Shown piece by piece: positions 23,001 through 33,513 of a stretch of DNA of 64,000 nt. A program made the translations under genes and the position numbers. Position 1 is the stretch's first letter; each line of letters starts with the position of its first letter. The DNA is from Nymphalis io (taxonomy: Eukaryota; Arthropoda; Insecta; Lepidoptera; Nymphalidae): assembly GCF_905147045.1 (NCBI RefSeq), contig NC_065895.1, positions 439,001 to 503,000 of the forward strand, given 5' to 3'. Under the pieces are notes generated by a model that saw nothing but the letters and a program-made list of their open reading frames with translations, was not told the origin of the DNA and ran no database searches.

Positions 23001-25061
23001 GATGCCACAACTTCCATCCATGGGCAGATTTTTTTTTTTTTAAGATAATTTAATATTTAAATCCTAATACTTAAAGTAATGATAAATATTAAAACAAGTT
23101 TAAATATCAATAATTTAATATTTTTCGTTTGTATACTTAACTCCATTAATCTGAAAAAAGCCCGATCCGATGTAAATAATTCATTAAACAGAGAAAGGTC
23201 TCTGCAATAAAAAACTTTTAATTAAGCCTAGATTCTCTTAATGTTTCTATAAACGCCTCTACAATTCAAAACCTTGTGATCTATTCTTAGTATTTCATAT
23301 AAAATTGCTTATATTCATTAAATCTAACTTTTATTGTTTTAAAACTACGCAGACGGATTGTATGAGACAAGCGAGTTTATTTGCGTTTATTTCATCAAAA
23401 ATCTCGACACGTAGCCCAGTGATATCAAATTTTTAGAATTCATTTTATATATCATTAAATATTGCCTTTAAATTCAATTAAATAAGTAGTCTGAATATAA
23501 CTAAATAAATACAAACTGTATCAATTACGATCACCGAGAAATAACTGATTTAAACTCTGTTTTAAATTGAATTTACTTGTAGTTTTCGGGCTAAAATAAG
23601 CTATTTATTAATTAAGTCGTTTTAGATATCGTTGCGTAACTTATTCGTTGAAAATGATTTTATTACAATATAGTAATAAAGTTTATACATTCGTTATTTT
23701 GAAATATTTATTTGTATATTTAACAAATATTTCACAATTTAATTCTACTTTAAACGTAATTACAAAATGTTGACGCTATTATATTGATATTATATATATG
23801 CTTGTATATAACTAAGTCAACGTGAGAAAATTTTTAGTTTTTTTTGCGCAAACACCTAAATACGCATATCAGTTTACTGATAAGGAAATACGACTTATTG
23901 GATTAGTTCTCTTTATGTAATTAAAACAATTTACGATATTTTACGACGTGGAATATGATCGCCCGCTCTCTTAGTTTTTTATAAGCTCAAAATTGTGTTT
24001 GTGTCGTGTATAAACTATAATTTGAAATTAAACACATAATTGCAATATCAGTTTTGATTCACTTTCAGCCAACCCAGCTTTCAAATGTTTAACGGTGACA
24101 ACCCTGCTTGCAGCACTCAACAGTCCACGTTCGTTTTGATAATGTTCAAGGGGATCACCCTTTCCAGTTTTTGCAATTGGGGTCCGGAAAAGCTAGTTAC
24201 GCCTCTGGCCCAATGTAAAGAAATTTAAGTGCCTCTGTCTATTGTGAAAACGAAGTAGAATGCCGAGCGTTGGACGAAAAGTCGGCAGAAGTGAATTAGA
24301 ACTGAAATTGTAATATTTTTTTAATCTCAAGTTATAGTTATATACACACAATTATATAGAGCCTGTGGTCGTGGTAGAAAATCCAGGTTTGAAGGCTTTA
24401 TTATGAGAAATGTTATAGACTATAACTATGACATCACGGCCCACGGGCAGGAGCAGTAACGAAAATCCCGAGGGAATCCGCATGAAACAACTAGAGATAG
24501 TATTATAACGGAACAGCAACATACCATTTTCATTTGTTTTTCGTTTATATATAAAATTAAGTGAAAAGAAGACTGCAGCTGTATGAAATAAAGAGGTAAT
24601 TGAGCGAGTAACGTAAAAACTGAATATTTTCTGTTATTAAATTTTAACCCTTTCTGCGCTGACGCAAAATGAAAGTAAAATGAAGCGCATCTGTGACATG
24701 AATATAAGATTTCAATCTATCGCATTGAGTACAAAATAAAATGTTATGTACTTACTAATTAGTACTCGTTTCACTTCTTAATTACCATTCAATTTATTTA
24801 TTTTTAATATTAGAACTTATCATCACGTAACGAGTCTTCGCAGATAATGCTACGCAAAAGCAACCATGAGCTGTGAAAAAATATTGAATTTAATTTTCTT
24901 CACAGTGATTCCTCAATTTGAATTTGATATATTGTTAACAAGAATACCAGCTCGTATTCCATTGAAGCGTAGTAAAGTGACCGCCTCGAACATCTTCAGT
25001 CGTGAAGGTAATATCCGGAAATACTTCCTGTGCTGCACGTAGTCTACACATTGACGCTTAC
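23001..25061. other. Intergenic, mostly unassigned
   Basis: AT-rich. A patch at about 24085-24260 ('ggggtccggaaaagctagttacgcctctggccc') has a repeat-like look but I cannot name it. At 24644 TTAACCCTTTCTGCGC looks like one piggyBac-type terminus without a partner. No gene is supported. Confidence 0.35.
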
Positions 25062-25065
25062 TAGT

Positions 25066-25346
25066 TGTAAAATAATTTCTTCGAGGGTAGCGATTATAAT
25101 TTAAAACACCAATTTACTATCACACAATTTTATTTTAAATCACTTCACACATCAATCACTCTTAAATCATAATACAATTATAACACGGTTTTCTTTCACA
25201 ATTATTAGTCCCTAATTAAATCGCGATTACACTTTATGAATGTCACGACTAAGTTGCCTTCGGGCAGCGTAACGATAAACTGATCTCGAAAAACGTTTGA
25301 GACCCTTTTTATACATATAAATGTGGGTACATCGTAATTTCTTACA
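25066..25346 (-). repeat. LTR (3' LTR of the - strand element)
   Basis: 281 bp, TGTAAAATAATTTCTTCGAG at one end and CGTAATTTCTTACA at the other, nearly identical to 28107-28400. It lacks a short 'actctttatttta'-like segment present in its partner near 28352-28364. Confidence 0.92.
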
Positions 25347-25445
25347 GTTCGGCCGTCCTGCAAATAAACACGACCTCGTGTTTCTCAAAAAAAAAAGTTC
25401 CAGTATGATATTCTCGCGGTCGGGGCAATCTAAATCAGATGTACA

Positions 25446-25730
25446 AGCAATCCGCCGGCGACCAGGCGATCAGCCCACGACCACGGCAATCTGTCCGCGA
25501 CCACGGCAGTCTGCCCGCGACCACGGCAGTCTGCCCGCGACCACGGCAGTCTGCCCGCGACCACGGCAATCTGCCCGCGACCACGGCAATCTGACCACGA
25601 CCACGGCAATCTGCCCGCGACCAGGGCAATCTGCCCACCACTAGGTAATCTGCTCGCGACCAGGCAATCTGCCCGCACCCGGCAATCGGCCTGCTACCAG
25701 GCAATCTTACCGCAATAAGGGCCATTTGCC
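25446..25730. repeat. 20-bp GC-rich minisatellite in the element's 3' region
   Basis: At least seven near-perfect units of CCACGGCAATCTGCCCGCGA run in register from about 25481 to 25640. Degenerate units on both sides extend to about 25446 and 25730. The unit is not a multiple of three and all three frames are open over part of it, which explains the frames of 80-107 codons on both strands. It lies between the 3' LTR and the integrase remnant. Confidence 0.92.
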
Positions 25731-26105
25731 CCAGGATATGAAAATGTAAAAAATTGAAGATTTATTGTAAAGAACTCATACATTAATTACAATATAAACG
25801 TAACAAAACTGTCTCAAACATAGCATAGAATAAATAATTATAACATTATTCACAACAAAACATAATATTGATTAAAATTCATAAACTAATATACATATGT
25901 ATATAAAAAATAGATTACAATTAATAAATCTCTACAACCAAAATGTACACATATTCTTACATCTTTTTAGATTTTTTTATTTTTATAGGAACTTTCAACT
26001 AAAATATATTTTACATATGAATTTTTTTTTTTACTTAATGCAATAAACAATCATGTTGTACAGATTTATCACATGGTATATAAACCACACAATAATATAT
26101 TCAAC
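25731..26105. other. AT-rich 3' untranslated part of the LTR element
   Basis: No frame or repeat is recognised between the minisatellite and the end of the integrase tail. It is presumably the element's 3' untranslated region. Confidence 0.4.
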
Positions 26106-26369
26106 CTAATCGTCATCTCCTCTACGGGTTTCATTATCTGATTCTGATTGACTTGAACTATTAGACTGATACGAATTATTGTTTTTATCACTACCGCTGT
26201 CGCTTGAAAGTTGATCGAACATTACCCATGGTTGAATTTTATCTACAGCAACAACTGCTCTGTAGGTTCCTTTACTTTTTTTGTGATTGGAGTGTCCTCA
26301 ATTTCATACCTATCGTGGTCAAATATTTTTGTTATTTTGTATGGGCCCTGAAACCTAGGTAGAAGTTTT
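26106..26369 (-). pseudogene. Integrase C-terminal (GPY/F) remnant
   Basis: On the - strand the frame reads KLLPRFQGPYKI at about 26334-26369, then FDHDRYEIED. This is the GPY/F module near the end of Ty3/gypsy integrases. A one-base change in the T-run at 26276-26282 shifts the frame. The shifted frame goes on through VAVDKIQPW to a Ser/Asn/Asp-rich tail and a stop at 26106-26108. Nothing of the zinc-binding or DDE parts of integrase is present. The join to the protease frame is near 26366-26372. Confidence 0.75.
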
Positions 26370-26835
26370 CATGAGTTTTGATTATAACAATATGAGTTTG
26401 CTCTGTATACGAATGACCAATCAAAAGTGGATATCTTGGTAAATATTCATCAGGTACAATGAGTACCTCTCTTATAGCTGAAATGTCATCGACGACAATC
26501 TGAACTTCGCAACTACCTATTGGTGTAACTAAAGAATTGCCAAATCCTATCAAAGTATCAGTATTACTTTTATTCCAACCATTTAAAATATTTCGTGCTT
26601 CAGTTTCACGCAACAATGTTTTACTCTTACCTAAATCAATAAACGATTTCAGTAATATATCATTAAGGAAAGCTTCCTTATAAAACTTTTCGTCGTCATT
26701 TAAACTATTAATTCTCATGACTGTTTTATCATTATTACCTCCATCTGTTACTATATTTGTTTTTTTATTAATATCATTGAAACTACTTTCTCTAGTACAT
26801 TCATTAGTTAAATGACCAATAAGACGGCACTTCAA
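26332..26835 (-). pseudogene. LTR element zinc knuckle end and protease-like domain
   Basis: The 167-codon frame begins within the second CCHC knuckle (CLKCRLIGHLTNEC). It continues through a retropepsin-like region, with KSFIDLGKSKTLL at about residues 64-76 in the place of the usual D-S/T-G active site, and LPRYPLLIGHSY further on. D-L-G departs from the canonical motif, so activity is doubtful. The frame ends soon after it enters the integrase-tail DNA, as FRAHTK and a stop. The upstream frame is shifted relative to Gag. Confidence 0.7.
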
Positions 26836-26940
26836 ACAACGTTTAATAGGTAAATGACATCTAGAACTATAATGACCCGATTGACCACAATTGTAACAGT
26901 GTACATTAAATCGTTTTTTCAGTAATTTGTCTTTTTTGAG
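26826..26940 (-). pseudogene. Gag CCHC zinc knuckles
   Basis: On the - strand CYNCGQSGHYSSRC and CLKCRLIGHLTNEC are two C-x2-C-x4-H-x4-C knuckles, separated by six residues. They bind RNA in nucleocapsid. A frame change in an A-run near 26933-26940 separates them from the capsid part. They are otherwise intact. Confidence 0.85.
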
Positions 26941-26944
26941 TATT

Positions 26945-28075
26945 TATGATATTAAGGTTATTAGATGGTATTTTATCTAAACGTTTGATCATCTTTACAT
27001 TTTTCAGAAAGGATAATAATTTATTAGGGTCTTCATATTGTGCAGCTTCGGCACCCATTCTGACTGTTCTATCATCTATGCCAAAAATAATACAGTCCAC
27101 AGCTTTTCTACCATCAATACCACAACGATTTAATAAAACACATTTTTCATAAAAATATTCCTATAATGAATCACCGAACTTTGCACGTTTCAAAAGCATG
27201 TCATTTAATAATTGACCATAATTTTCTTGACCAGGAAATGCATCTACCAGTTTAATTTGCCAATCGGACCAAGAATAAAGTAGTGAAGGAAGGCTCTCAT
27301 ACCATCTTTTGGCCAGGCCAGTAAGTCCAGATAAAGCAAAATGTATTGTCTTTCGGACCAATCGAAAATAGATGCACTCATTTACTTCATTTAACCACAT
27401 AGACATGGTTTGGTTTTTTAATGATGGATCAAATTCAGGTAGTGTATTGATAGTATTTTGAAATCTATCTGTATTATTTTTAGCCATAGCTGTTGATAGT
27501 GAACTTATAAATTTGTCAAGGTCAGATTTATTGCTTTTACTACTTTCACACAAAATATTTGTAAAGTCCATACCATTAGTGTTAAAATGCTCCCTGGATG
27601 CGTGATGGCTCCCGCGATCGTGATCAAGCAACTGGTTGGTGCAGCTACGCAGCACCTCTTGATTACCGCCATTGCTACGGTCGCGGACGCTGCGTTGACC
27701 AGCAACTTTACCTTGGTTTCGACTGTAGTGCCGATCACGGCCACGACTGCTTTCTCGGCGGCGGTCACAGCGGTGTTCACTGCTGCGATTTCGGCTGTAG
27801 TCACGTTTGTGGCTACGACTACGATTACGTCTTCGATAATGTCTGCTGTCTTGGCTGGGTTCACGTGTACGTTTTGTTTTACTGCACTCAACACCTTTTG
27901 AGTATCGTCTTCGGTGACGGCAACTCCGTATTCGGGATGTATCGCGAGAACTAGATGAAACTCTAGTGCTCTCAACGTCAGATGTAGTTTTGCGGCGCTT
28001 ATTACGGTAACGTAAAGATCGATTCTTAGATCGCCGACTCCCCGTTTCCTTAGGCGCAGGTGTAGCACCGGACAT
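26945..28075 (-). pseudogene. LTR element Gag (matrix/capsid part), interrupted
   Basis: The frame opens at the ATG at 28073-28075 with a 150-residue Arg/Ser-rich region (RSRSHKRDYSRNRSS) that resembles an SR protein. A capsid-like region follows at about residues 190-300 (NQTMSMWLNEVNECIYFRLV, GLAKRWYESLP, W-x-x-W-K-like SWSDWQIKLVDAFPG), typical of Ty3/gypsy Gag. A TAG ends the frame at 27161-27163. The same frame then continues with EYFYEKCVLLNRCGIDGRKA to about 26945, so the stop is a lesion and not the true end. A frameshift then precedes the zinc knuckles. Confidence 0.8.
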
Positions 28076-28085
28076 CTTGACTCAG

Positions 28086-28106
28086 TGTTATCCCACTTCT
28101 GATATT
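28086..28106 (-). promoter_or_regulatory. Possible primer binding site of the LTR element
   Basis: Directly inside the 5' LTR the - strand reads ATATCAGAAGTGGGATAAC. A tRNA primer site is expected here. I cannot say which tRNA it would match. Confidence 0.35.
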
Positions 28107-28400
28107 TGTAAAATAATTTCTTCGAGGGTGGCGATTATAAATTAAAACACCAATTTACTATCACACAATTTTATTTTAAATCACTTCACACATCAATCAC
28201 TCTTAAATCATAATACAATTATAACACGGTTTTTATTCGCAATTATTAGTCCTTAATTAAATCGCGATGACACTTTATGAATGTCACGACTAAGTTGCCT
28301 TCGGGCAGCATAACGATAAACTGATCTCGAAAAACGTTTTAGACCCTTTTATACTCTTTATTTTATACATATAGATGTGGGTACATCGTAATTTCTTACA
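28107..28400 (-). repeat. LTR (5' LTR of the - strand element)
   Basis: 294 bp, partner of 25066-25346. It should hold the element's promoter. No TATA box can be assigned with confidence in such AT-rich DNA. Confidence 0.92.
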
Positions 28401-28534
28401 TAGTGTAGCCTTTTGTGTGACAACATCCCCAGTGCCAATATACTGTCTCTTATTACTTATATTATGCAAAAAGACAGTACAGATTTTTCATACTATCATT
28501 AGAATATTTTTAACTAATAGGTATGGCTTTATTT

Positions 28535-28853
28535 GTGGTAGGGCTTTGTGCGAGCTCGTCTGGGTAGGTACCAACCACTCATTAGATATTCTAACGCAAA
28601 ACAGCAGTCCTTGGTATAGTACCGGAAACATAACCGGAAATAACCGGAACACATCCGGTTTGAAGGGTGAGTGATCCAGTGTAATCACAGATACAAGGGA
28701 TATAACATCTTAGTTCCCAAGGTTGGTAGCGCATTGGCGATGTAAGCGATGGTTACGTACATTTCTCTCAATGACAATGCTTATGGGTGTTGGTGACCAC
28801 TTACCATCAGGTGGTCCATATGTTCGCCCGCCTACCTATTCTATATAAAAAAA
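28535..28853 (+). repeat. Family B copy with a small CCGGAA expansion
   Basis: It starts GTGGTAGGGCTTTGTGCGAG and ends in A7 after 'cgcccgcctacctattctatat'. At 28620-28660 the usual single 'gttccggttt' is replaced by four CCGGA-containing repeats (ACCGGAAACATAACCGGAAA and so on). Confidence 0.9.
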
Positions 28854-28920
28854 GATGGACGGTCCACCAAATGTTAAGTGATCACCAACCCGCATAAATA
28901 TTGGCACTATATATAAAGCG
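28854..28920 (-). repeat. Family B tail fragment, inverted against its neighbour
   Basis: 'ccaccaaatgttaagtgatcaccaacccgcataaatattggcac' is the reverse complement of the family B tail. It directly abuts the + copy ending at 28853. Confidence 0.6.
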
Positions 28921-29984
28921 CTTGATGTAGCTAATTAAATACCGTAGTAATATTATTTCCGCTATATTCGCTGTTCTGTGTTAAAGAACATCTCTGTTGG
29001 GTTCTTGTTTGTGTCAGCGGGGAGTACGGGACCTGCAGTTAATGAACTAAACAAGATAAACGACTTTGTCCACCCGACACTGTTAATACCTCGGAAGTGC
29101 TATCAATTAGGTGTAATATATCAAATTTCTTACTAAGATTCTAGCGCTACCTTCCGGGACGAACTGCTATAGATGGTTTTTAACCCTGGACGCAAAACGA
29201 GTTACGGGTTTTATAAGATTGACGTGTTTGACTGTATCTCAGTTTATCTGTCTACATGACATCATAGCTCTAGAACAGATGAACCGATTTTCATTTAGTT
29301 GCTTTTTTTGAAAGATTTCTTTGATTTTTTGAAAAATTCTTCGAGTCGAGTCGAGGGCCCCGACACGACAAAGTTTTAATTTAAATAATTATATTACCTT
29401 ATATTATAAATTCTATTATAATGTATTCGGTAAAGATTTTTATAACCTAACCTTACTGTTAATTTTTGATTGTTAATACATTTATAATATTCATATTATT
29501 TATTACTTTTAGTTTTATTTTATGTTTTTTTTTACTTTTTACCTATTCAGACTTTTTTTTGAATCGAGGTTTTATTTTTAATTTAAGTTTTATGATATTA
29601 ACCAACTACCCCGCCGTAGTACTGATAAAAACTTTATTATTATAAAGTTTTATAAAGCCGACTGCGGGTAAGCATTTTATAATGTAACTAGATTTCGCCT
29701 GCGGCGTCGCCCGCATTTTAGAGGGTAGCGACAGTTGTTACGTTCCAAATTTAATCAAAATAGCTTCTTTGGTTTAGCCGCCAAAGTATAACAGATAGAC
29801 AGATTTATTTTCGTATTAATAATATTAATAAGATAATATCGACTTGCCCTGGAACAGAACGATCTAAATATAACAACTTATGGGGCTTCAGGAGAAATAC
29901 TTTCATATAACATATATTTCGATGATATGACTATTTTTTATTGGTTTTTAAATACACTAAGTATTGCTTTTTAGTGGTAGAATA
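28921..29984. other. Mostly unassigned, with a family E tail at 29690-29725
   Basis: A GC-richer part at 28985-29180 ('ggggagtacgggacctgcag') is unassigned. At 29690 AACTAGATTTCGCCTGCGGC with 'gtcgcccgcatttt' looks like a family E end. Around 29345 there is a short TCGAG repeat. Confidence 0.35.
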
Positions 29985-30045
29985 TGTGATACGTGGGTGG
30001 TACCAGCTCAAACGGTCTTTCACAAAGCTCTCTCACCATGTGCTG
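29985..30045 (-). repeat. Family B head remnant
   Basis: 'gtgggtggtaccagctcaaacggtctttcacaaagctct' resembles the reversed family B head. The match is weak. Confidence 0.45.
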
Positions 30046-30197
30046 CTCTAACTCGTAACCAACTAGTCTGGTTATAACGATGTAGTACAATAATATGTAT
30101 TTACATATATAACGCATTAAAAATTTTAGCTAGCTGGAACAATAATAACCACTGTTATATTTTAAAAAATATTTTCAACAATCTGCGTTTTAAAATA

Positions 30198-30425
30198 GAA
30201 GTTTATGTGTTCGATTCCCACCCAGGATAGACATTCGTGTGCATGAACATATCTGTTTGTCCTGACTCTGGGTGTAATTATCTTTATAAGTATGTATTTA
30301 CAAAAGAAAAGTAGTATACGTAGTATAACAGTTGTCTGATTTTCATAGTACAAGCTCTGCTTAATATGGGATCAGATGGCCGTGTGTGAATAATTTCCCG
30401 GGATTTTATTATTATTATTAGTTTA
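30198..30425 (+). repeat. Family D SINE, head truncated, (ATT)n tail
   Basis: It begins at the B-box region GTTCGATTCCCACCCAGGAT, runs through the body shared with 2466-2738 and ends in TTATTATTATTATTA. Confidence 0.85.
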
Positions 30426-30789
30426 AGAATTGTCACTCAAAGCGATCCGTTAATAAATTCATGTTATATACGTTTAATTAATTGAAATTAAATCTAACTA
30501 TAATATTTCTTGCTCGATTTGTTGATACTTAAAATTATCTTAACGATTTATTTAAAAGATTAATTTCGAGAAGACTCAATGGCCATTAAACCATCTTAAG
30601 TCTGAAATCTCGAGAAAGTTAAATTAATTTCCATTACCAGTACGACTGGCGAACAAACAATAAGCATAACAGTTAGCTAAAGTCAATACATACAATATAA
30701 TGTTATATTTGATTTTGAAACCTTTTTTATAGCTCAGTGAAAAGGAAACGTATTAAAATCTAAGACCTCAGTGCAATCTTGACGTACTT

Positions 30790-30945
30790 AGTTTGCGTAT
30801 TTCATTCTCCTAATACTTAAAGATGAAATATTTCATCTTCCATACTCATACTTATCGGAGGAGCAAGGTTTAATTCGTTGACCTCTTATCAACAAACGAG
30901 AAGACCTTTGCTCAGGGCTAGGATATTTACGGGCTGTTATTAACT
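30790..30945 (+). repeat. Family A SINE remnant
   Basis: Weak matches in order: 'gatgaaatatttcatcttcc', 'ggaggagcaaggtttaattcg', 'agaagacctttgctcagggctaggatattta'. It contains a perfect 20-bp palindrome AAGATGAAATATTTCATCTT at 30820-30839. Confidence 0.45.
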
Positions 30946-31979
30946 TAAGCAGTTGTATACTTAATACATTTATACACGACAGTAAGTAAATGGGTATTTG
31001 ATTGATTTATTACACAATGGAATAATAAATCTTCGTCGGCTACTATTTCTTGTGGAAATAATAACATTGCCTTAGAGAATATTCGTTACAAGAGCAATAG
31101 AAGCAGCAATAGAAGCGTTAATAATGAATTATATATAAGGATATATATTTATTTAATGTATTGTATTCCAAATATAACTTAATTTTTACTTATATTATCA
31201 AATAAAAATATATTTTACATTTAGACTATATCTGACATATCGTAATAGCTTTGTTACATTAATAAGCAAATTATATAAGGGCCTGAAATAGTGTACAAAG
31301 GATTTCGCACATGAAGATAAATAAATTTGCTCGATGAGAAAAACAGACATACATTTTTGCGAAGAAATAAAATAATATAACTAAAAAAATAAAATATTAA
31401 CTGTTGCTTCTCAATATATATTTTGTAACTGTATGTATGTACGAAAATGTATTAATTATTTTGTTAGAAAATGTGATACTCATAACATTGGAGCAAACAA
31501 TTATAACTGATAGTAAAAAATATATAACTGTATTAAAAATGATATAATTTTTTTAGGGTCTTCCTTAGTCCGTTTAGCAAGGCTCAATAATGTTGCCCTA
31601 TGCCGATAACAGAATTGTTCTCGATCAAAGCCTTCCGGTAGTCACGGTGATCACATTATCGAGCCATTTTGTAGCCGATGAAAGAGTATAATCATATTAC
31701 TCTACTCTCTCGCGATGAGTGAAAGCCGATTTTTAACTGCTTTTAGCTTTTAATTTAGTTTTCTATGCCTCGATTTTAAACATGAATACGTGGACATCGA
31801 ATGCAAGAGGATCGAACTACACTATTATCAATGATCTTACTAATAAATGTGGTTCAGCGATTTGTCTCTTTCTGTCATCATTGATTTGACATTCGGAAGA
31901 AGAAGCCACAGTAATGTTTAACTGTTCCAGTGTTGTTCTAGAACATATTTCCAGGTAATGTCGTAACTATTATACCAAC
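30946..31979. other. AT-rich sequence, nothing recognised
   Basis: No supported feature. A moderately GC-richer run lies at 31560-31690. Confidence 0.4.
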
Positions 31980-32115
31980 AAATGTGTTCCGGTTTGAAGA
32001 GTAAGTGAGTTGGTGTCATCAGAGGCACAATGTAACTGTATAAGATCTTAGATTCAATGTCATGCGATACAATGTCGGTGTAAGAAGTTGCTTATAAACC
32101 TTACACAGCTAGTAT
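31980..32115 (+). repeat. Family B middle fragment
   Basis: It contains GTGTTCCGGTTTGAAGAGTA and 'gtgtcatcagaggcacaatg', then a degraded 'gcgatacaatgtcggtgtaag'. Head and tail are missing. Confidence 0.65.
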
Positions 32116-32161
32116 CTATGGGAGATATTGTTTTATATAATTTAAGATTAGATTCGAATAT

Positions 32162-32275
32162 AAGCCGGGATGGCCCTGTGACTACAACACGGGAATCTTA
32201 AGCAAATAGATTATGTTTTCAAACCCGGGCAAGCACCATTCCATTTTCATGTGCCTAATTCATTTATTCGTCTTA
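32162..32275 (+). repeat. Family A SINE 5' part
   Basis: It holds the tRNA-like head 'agccgggatggccctgtgac', a degraded B-box and CCCGGGCAAGCACCATTCC. It ends after 'catgtgcctaattc'. Confidence 0.75.
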
Positions 32276-32539
32276 TGGATACCATATATGTATCTACAAA
32301 CCAGTATTGGAAAAGTGTATGTAGTATAAAGATTCCCATCTGTACAGTCAATTTGTTAAACAAATATAGATACTTTTCTATAAGTAGTTATATCGTCTTC
32401 AATTTTGTAATAGATATACAACGACACAAATTGTTGATGATAAGAGGAATCGATGGTAACTAGAGGTCATACACTACAGATATGCACGGAGGACTCCCTA
32501 CAAAATTATGACACGATGATTACATTACAGTTATAATTT

Positions 32540-32750
32540 CCTTTCAAACCAAGGCAAGCATCACTGAATTTTCATTTGGTTAATTTATGTTTATATTTCA
32601 TCTCGTGATCGACGGCGGAGGAAAATATCGTGAGGTACGTACACATATCTAATTTCACTGAAATTCCGCCACATGTGTATCTACCAACCCGTATTTGAGC
32701 AGCGTGGTGAAGCAAAGCTTCGCCTCAAAGGGAGTGGATGCCCGACATTT
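32540..32750 (+). repeat. Family A SINE, 5'-truncated
   Basis: It begins at 'ggcaagcatcactgaattttcatttgg' and runs to 'ggagtggatgcccgacattta', the diverged family A tail. It is separated from the previous fragment by about 265 bp of unassigned sequence, so both may be parts of one interrupted copy. Confidence 0.75.
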
Positions 32751-33513
32751 AAAGGCTTTATAATGTACTTAAAAATTAATTGACTGTTAAAGAATATTAT
32801 TCTAAAATAATCGATAATTAAAGTATACATTAAATATTAACTATTAAAGCAAGCGATCTGCGTCACAGTATCATGGTCCAATATATAACAAGATATTTTA
32901 TGCAAACGAAAGGGCCGAAAATTTAATAATATTTTAATCCAATTATAAAGTTTGAATCGTGTTAGATATAGTACATATTAAAATATCTGTCACAAGGGCA
33001 AAGCTTAATTACATTCAAAATCAACCAACACTAATTAGATATCAAGCGAACGGTCTAAACGAAAATATGAAACGTATCATCCGTTTTAAATCCGCTTACA
33101 TTCATTCCTAAGGGATGAGACACATTTATATAATGTTAAAAAAGCTATTAGAGTTTTTTTTATTGATAACATAACAATTTTATTGACAATGCGGTATAAT
33201 TTTCTTCTTATTTTAATCTTATTGATCTTTTGTTGATAGATGCGTTATTTTAAATCCGTTTTTTATCAGTCGTATTCAACATTACTTCTTTATTAGTTTA
33301 TTATCAAAATGATTTCTTTTATTTGGTATCTATTGATACGTTTAGGTGCTATCAATTGTAAATAAGAGTAATAATATTTTTTCGTCGAATTTCTTTTAAT
33401 GATTTTGATCCAATTTCGATCACTGAGCGGACTATAGCTAGATTATCTGTCAAATAAGACAGTAACGTCATTCTGTGTGTGAGCGCAAATTAATTACTCT
33501 GAAGTTCTGGCGA
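32751..33513. other. AT-rich sequence, nothing recognised
   Basis: No supported feature. Confidence 0.4.

Larger units (their letters stand above)
25062..28404 (-). mobile_element. Ty3/gypsy-type LTR element, gag-PR fused to integrase tail
   Basis: Two similar LTRs (25066-25346 and 28107-28400), each starting TGTAA and ending TTACA, flank an internal region transcribed on the - strand. The whole is bounded by the 4-bp duplication TAGT (25062-25065, 28401-28404). Inside, in order, are an Arg/Ser-rich Gag, two CCHC zinc knuckles and a retropepsin-like domain. The frame then passes directly into a chromo/GPY-type integrase C-terminus (KLLPRFQGPY). Reverse transcriptase, RNase H and the integrase core are missing, so the element cannot copy itself. 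The LTRs differ by about ten substitutions and one gap by eye, indicating an insertion that is not very recent. No envelope frame is present. Confidence 0.9.

Noticed and set aside
25321..25725. Open frames of 82 to 107 codons on both strands
   Set aside because: They are produced by the 20-bp minisatellite. Its GC-rich units contain no stop codon in several frames.
27505..28068. 187-codon frame overlapping Gag in another frame, and two + strand frames
   Set aside because: They exist because the Arg/Ser-rich Gag codons leave the other frames open. Low-complexity Val/Ala/Thr composition and no motif.
25062..28404. Endogenous retrovirus or errantivirus
   Set aside because: No envelope frame is present and even the reverse transcriptase is missing. 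A Ty3/gypsy LTR retrotransposon derivative explains everything seen.
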